From the NCBI RefSeq assembly GCF_001905655.1, contig NZ_JMHT01000036.1:1-56334 (forward strand): DNA of 56,334 nt. The letters run 5' to 3'. The stretch's first letter is position 1. Each line of letters opens with the position of its first letter. Both the position numbers and the translations under genes were made by a program. The stretch comes from Mycobacterium sp. ST-F2 (GTDB lineage: Bacteria > Actinomycetota > Actinomycetes > Mycobacteriales > Mycobacteriaceae). The notes under the pieces are model-generated. The model was not told where the DNA came from, did not search any database, and saw only the letters and a program-made list of their open reading frames with translations. Below are positions 53,927 through 56,334 of this stretch, one piece after another.

Positions 53927-54472
53927 CTAGCGGCAGCGCTTCAGGCCGTCGTTGGGGTCACAGAACAGCGGGTATTGCTGCACCGGAATAGGCAGCGGCT
54001 TCTGGAACTCCAGCCGGAACGACTTCTTCGTCATCGACGCCGGTACACCACACTGCTCGTTGTTGGTGGTGGTCCGGGTGCCGGTCCAGTTGGTGTCCTC
54101 GAACTCGTAGGTCTCGACGAGCTTCGACTTGGATCCGTCCGGGCACGTGAAGCCCTGGAGGTCGGTCTGGGTGAACATCCAGTGGCCCTCGCCGCCGGTC
54201 TGCCGGGCGTCGCCGCCGTACGTTCCCCCGTACTGGTCGGCCCCGACGTGGACGAGGCAGGCCACCGGGAGTTCCAGGTTGTTGCGCAGATCGCCAACGG
54301 TCGGGGTGCAGACGGGCCAGATGGTCCACACGCCGATCGGCGTGCCCTCCTGGATGAAGGTGTAGATGCCTTGAGGCAGCCGGATGTCGGCCTGCGCCGG
54401 CGCCGCCGCCCCGAAGAGTGCGCCCGCTGCGGCGAAGCCAAAACTCGAAACCATAGCGAGAACACGTTTCAT
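53927..54472 (-). CDS. Secreted mycobacterial protein of unknown function
   Basis: This 181-residue protein has a clear Sec signal peptide (about 1-28, ending APAQA) after MKRVLAM. The mature part contains QGIYTFIQEGTPIGVWTIWP, CTPTVGDLRNNLELPVACLVHVG (in parts) and six Cys residues in total, including FTCPD, NEQCGVP and the terminal FCDPNDGLKRC. I do not recognise a domain. The gene lies 1 nt after the convergent regulator and is divergent from the SDR. Confidence 0.8.
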   Translation of the reverse strand: MKRVLAMVSSFGFAAAGALFGAAAPAQADIRLPQGIYTFIQEGTPIGVWTIWPVCTPTVGDLRNNLELPVACLVHVGADQYGGTYGGDARQTGGEGHWMFTQTDLQGFTCPDGSKSKLVETYEFEDTNWTGTRTTTNNEQCGVPASMTKKSFRLEFQKPLPIPVQQYPLFCDPNDGLKRCR

Positions 54473-54526
54473 TTTCACCGCCCGAGTATCGCAAACGACC
54501 TGCCCGCGGCGTGAGAAAGTCACCGT

Positions 54527-55279
54527 ATGAGTTCACTCAGCGGGAAAGTTGCGTTGATCACCGGAGCTTCGGCCGGTCTGGGCGCGGCCACGGTCAAGGT
54601 TTTCGCCGAACGCGGCGCATCGGTCTTCGGCATCGCGCGCGACGCCGAGCGGATGGCGACGGTGTTCGCCGACGCGTACGGCGATCAGCCGGGCGGCGCG
54701 TTCTCCGCGGTGGACATCAGCACGGCCGACGCCTGCCGGCAGGCGGTCGAGGACTGCATCGCGAAGTTCGGCCGGCTGGACGTGCTGGTGAACGTCGCGG
54801 GTTTCCACGTCATGCGGCACACCCTGTCGATGACCGACGACGACTGGGACCGCGACCTCGCGGTGAATTTGAACGGCCCGTTCTACCTGACCCGGGCAGC
54901 GCTGCCGCAGCTGCTGGAAAACGGTGGCAATATCGTCAACGTCTCGTCGATCGCCGGCGTCGAGGGCGAGATCTACTCGGCCGGCTACTGCGCCGCCAAG
55001 CACGGGCTGATCGGGCTGACGCGTGCGCTGGCCGTCGAGTACACCAAGGAAAAGCTGCGGGTCAATGCGGTGTGCCCGGGTGGGATGCTGACGGCGCAGG
55101 TCACCGAGTTCGCGGCGCCCGAGAACGCCGACTGGGACCTGATCATGCGCATCGCCGCCCCGCGTGGGTTCATGGAGCCGCGCGACGTGGCGAACGTCAT
55201 CGCGTTCCTCGCCAGTGATGATGCGGCCGCCATTCACGGTTCGGTGTACCGCGTCGACAACGGCAAGGGCCCGGCCTGA
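54527..55279 (+). CDS. Short-chain dehydrogenase/reductase (FabG-like)
   Basis: This 250-residue classical SDR has TGASAGLG near residue 12, NVAGFHV in place of the NNAG motif, NVSSIAGV with the catalytic Ser, and YCAAKHG (Tyr/Lys) with GYCAAK near residue 150. The C-terminal VNAVCPGG and DGSVY-type pattern fit FabG-like oxidoreductases. The substrate is unknown. It is not linked to the FAS-II operon. GAGAAAG precedes the ATG. Confidence 0.88.
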   Translation: MSSLSGKVALITGASAGLGAATVKVFAERGASVFGIARDAERMATVFADAYGDQPGGAFSAVDISTADACRQAVEDCIAKFGRLDVLVNVAGFHVMRHTLSMTDDDWDRDLAVNLNGPFYLTRAALPQLLENGGNIVNVSSIAGVEGEIYSAGYCAAKHGLIGLTRALAVEYTKEKLRVNAVCPGGMLTAQVTEFAAPENADWDLIMRIAAPRGFMEPRDVANVIAFLASDDAAAIHGSVYRVDNGKGPA

Positions 55280-55302
55280 TCCAGGCCGGGCCGGCCTGAC
55301 GG

Positions 55303-55638
55303 CTAGTGCGCCAGCGCGACCAGCAGGTCGTGCTTCTCTGGGCAGTAGGTGTCGAAAGCGGCGTTGAGGAACTGGTACACCTGCTGCTCCGAGCTGCTGT
55401 TGCGCGGCAGGTTCTTCTTCAGGAACGCCGCCGAGTCGGTGGCGCTGTGGTCGACGTTGTTGTCGAGCCGCTGGCAGGTGATCTTGCCGATCCAGGCGTT
55501 GTAGTCCTTGGGGCCGTAGATTCCATAGGTGTGCAGCTGGTTGGCGAAATCGGTGTCGGGGTCGGCCTGCGCGGGAACCGCCATGGTGACGGCAGCCGCC
55601 ACGGCACCCGCAACTGCGACCAGAGTGCGTGCCTTCAT
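55303..55638 (-). CDS. DUF732 secreted protein
   Basis: This 111-residue protein has a signal peptide (about 1-25, ending PAQA) starting from the ATG at 55638 (MKARTLVAVAGAVAAAV). The mature part matches DUF732: ADPDTDFANQLHTYGIYGPKDYN, an ITCQRLDNN Cys and FDTYCPEKHDLL with a second Cys, forming one disulfide. Such small exported proteins are numerous in mycobacteria; function unknown. In-frame starts further upstream would lengthen the leader. Confidence 0.85.
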   Translation of the reverse strand: MKARTLVAVAGAVAAAVTMAVPAQADPDTDFANQLHTYGIYGPKDYNAWIGKITCQRLDNNVDHSATDSAAFLKKNLPRNSSSEQQVYQFLNAAFDTYCPEKHDLLVALAH

Positions 55639-55899
55639 GTGACGGAGTCTATTCGTGCTGGTTGCCATGTGCCCCTGCTCCCTGAACAGTCGTCGCCGCC
55701 TGTTCAATCCCATTGAACTGCTGCGTATTTGGTTCGATCTGCTGCGCGCTACCCGCTACGGTGATACGAGCTACCCACAGCGAAGGTTTCCCATGATTAA
55801 CTTAACTGGTCTAATCTAACACTTAAATGACCTAATCTGTCGCGGTCAGGGTACGGGAAGCGGGGAGCAGCAAGTGCAGTCGACCATGGTGTCCGCAGC
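55639..55899 (+). promoter_or_regulatory. AT-rich mmpS upstream region with CTAATCT direct repeats
   Basis: This 261-bp divergent region contains an AT-rich island (about 55793-55840). CTAATCT occurs at 55811-55817 and again at 55832-55838, starts 21 bp apart, i.e. about two helical turns. The hexamer TAATCT resembles a -10 box. It could bind a regulator of the mmpS-mmpL genes. Confidence 0.45.
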
Positions 55900-56334
55900 G
55901 TGATCGGCAATGCGCTCAAGAAGGCGTGGATCCCGTTGCTCATCCTCGCCGTGGCCCTCGTCGCCGGCTTCACCGTGCAGCGCGTGCGCACCTACTTCGG
56001 CCAGAACCCCGTCATCGTCACCCCGCGCAACTTCGCCGACGACGCCAAACCGTTCAAGCCCAAGGTCGTCACCTACGAGATCACCGGCGAACCCGGCGCC
56101 TACGCCGACATCAACTACCTCGACCTGGACGCCAAACCGCAGCGCGTCGATCACGCGATGCTGCCCTGGAAGCTCGTCCTGTCCACCACCGCACCGGCAG
56201 CCTCGCCCAACATCGTCGCCCAGGGCGACGGTGACTCCATCACCTGCACCGTCCACGTCGACGACGAACTCAAAGACACCCGAACCTCCACGGGCGTGCA
56301 CGCCCAGACCTTCTGCCTGGTGAAATCTGCATGA
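55900..56334 (+). CDS. MmpS-family membrane protein
   Basis: This 144-residue protein has the MmpS architecture: one N-terminal transmembrane helix (about 10-30) and an extracytoplasmic domain with the family pattern VVTYEITGEPGAYADINYLD, PWKLVLSTTAPAA and ITCTVHVDDELKDTR followed by a second Cys (TFCLVKSA). MmpS proteins assist the MmpL lipid or siderophore exporters. It starts at a GTG with an in-frame stop 72 nt upstream. Its stop overlaps an ATG at 56331 (ATGA), so a following gene, most likely mmpL, begins there and runs past the window edge. Confidence 0.88.
   Translation: MIGNALKKAWIPLLILAVALVAGFTVQRVRTYFGQNPVIVTPRNFADDAKPFKPKVVTYEITGEPGAYADINYLDLDAKPQRVDHAMLPWKLVLSTTAPAASPNIVAQGDGDSITCTVHVDDELKDTRTSTGVHAQTFCLVKSA

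Overview
The window is high-GC actinobacterial DNA and almost certainly comes from a mycobacterium, most likely a Mycolicibacterium-type environmental species. The evidence is the intact FAS-II operon fabD-acpM-kasA-kasB-accD6 behind mabR, the ptkA-ptpA pair, the 1-Cys peroxiredoxin ahpE, mscR, an mmpS gene, a PGRS-type glycine-rich protein and a mycothiol-dependent isomerase-type protein. From memory, gene order follows the M. tuberculosis Rv2231c-Rv2260 interval, broken by blocks of accessory genes. No transposase, integrase, CRISPR array or phage gene was seen.

Layout. (1) 1-4033: core block of partial cobC, ptkA, ptpA, SURF1, cobD and a DUF2236 protein. (2) About 4060-21560: an accessory block of about 17.5 kb ending beside tRNA-Val. 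It holds a VOC protein, a P450, a giant cyclase/STAND/LuxR regulator, a thiocyanate-hydrolase-like operon (a natural beta-alpha fusion, a gamma subunit and an activator), a methanethiol S-methyltransferase, two secreted CDGCC-tailed paralogues, a SARP/STAND regulator, a PE-less PGRS protein, three small or repeat-type genes (DUF4242, L7/L12-CTD-like, beta-propeller), a secreted hydrophobic protein and an MDMPI/SCP2 protein. (3) 21638-26326: tRNA-Val, ahpE, DUF3052, a lipoprotein and aceE. (4) 26437-33167: mabR and the mycolate-elongating FAS-II operon, closed by a strong hairpin. (5) 33265-40583: a DHFR-like reductase, a divergent SDR/LysR pair, glpD-tetR, a flavoprotein, a lipid kinase and DUF1905. 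(6) 40570-44576: a TetR regulator divergent from an SDR-patatin-BVMO operon resembling the mymA locus in composition. (7) 44705-49517: DUF3145, an AzgA-type purine permease, a serine hydrolase, mscR and its metallo-hydrolase partner. (8) 49514-53925: a membrane protein, a SABATH-type methyltransferase and a gluconate module (permease, kinase, FadR-type regulator). (9) 53927-56334: two secreted proteins, an SDR and mmpS, whose stop overlaps the start of a following gene, presumably mmpL.

How the genes work together. The core genes make acyl-CoA/malonyl-CoA precursors and meromycolate chains (aceE, accD6, fabD, acpM, kasA, kasB). The most unusual part is the sulfur-related cluster at 9257-12003. 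A cobalt-type thiocyanate hydrolase would release carbonyl sulfide and ammonia, and the adjacent MddA methylates volatile thiols. Its neighbours are two very large STAND-type regulators and a pair of secreted four-cysteine proteins that I cannot assign to any known family. Most other accessory genes are arranged as a divergent regulator plus enzymes, and several of the intervening regions contain clear palindromic candidate operators.
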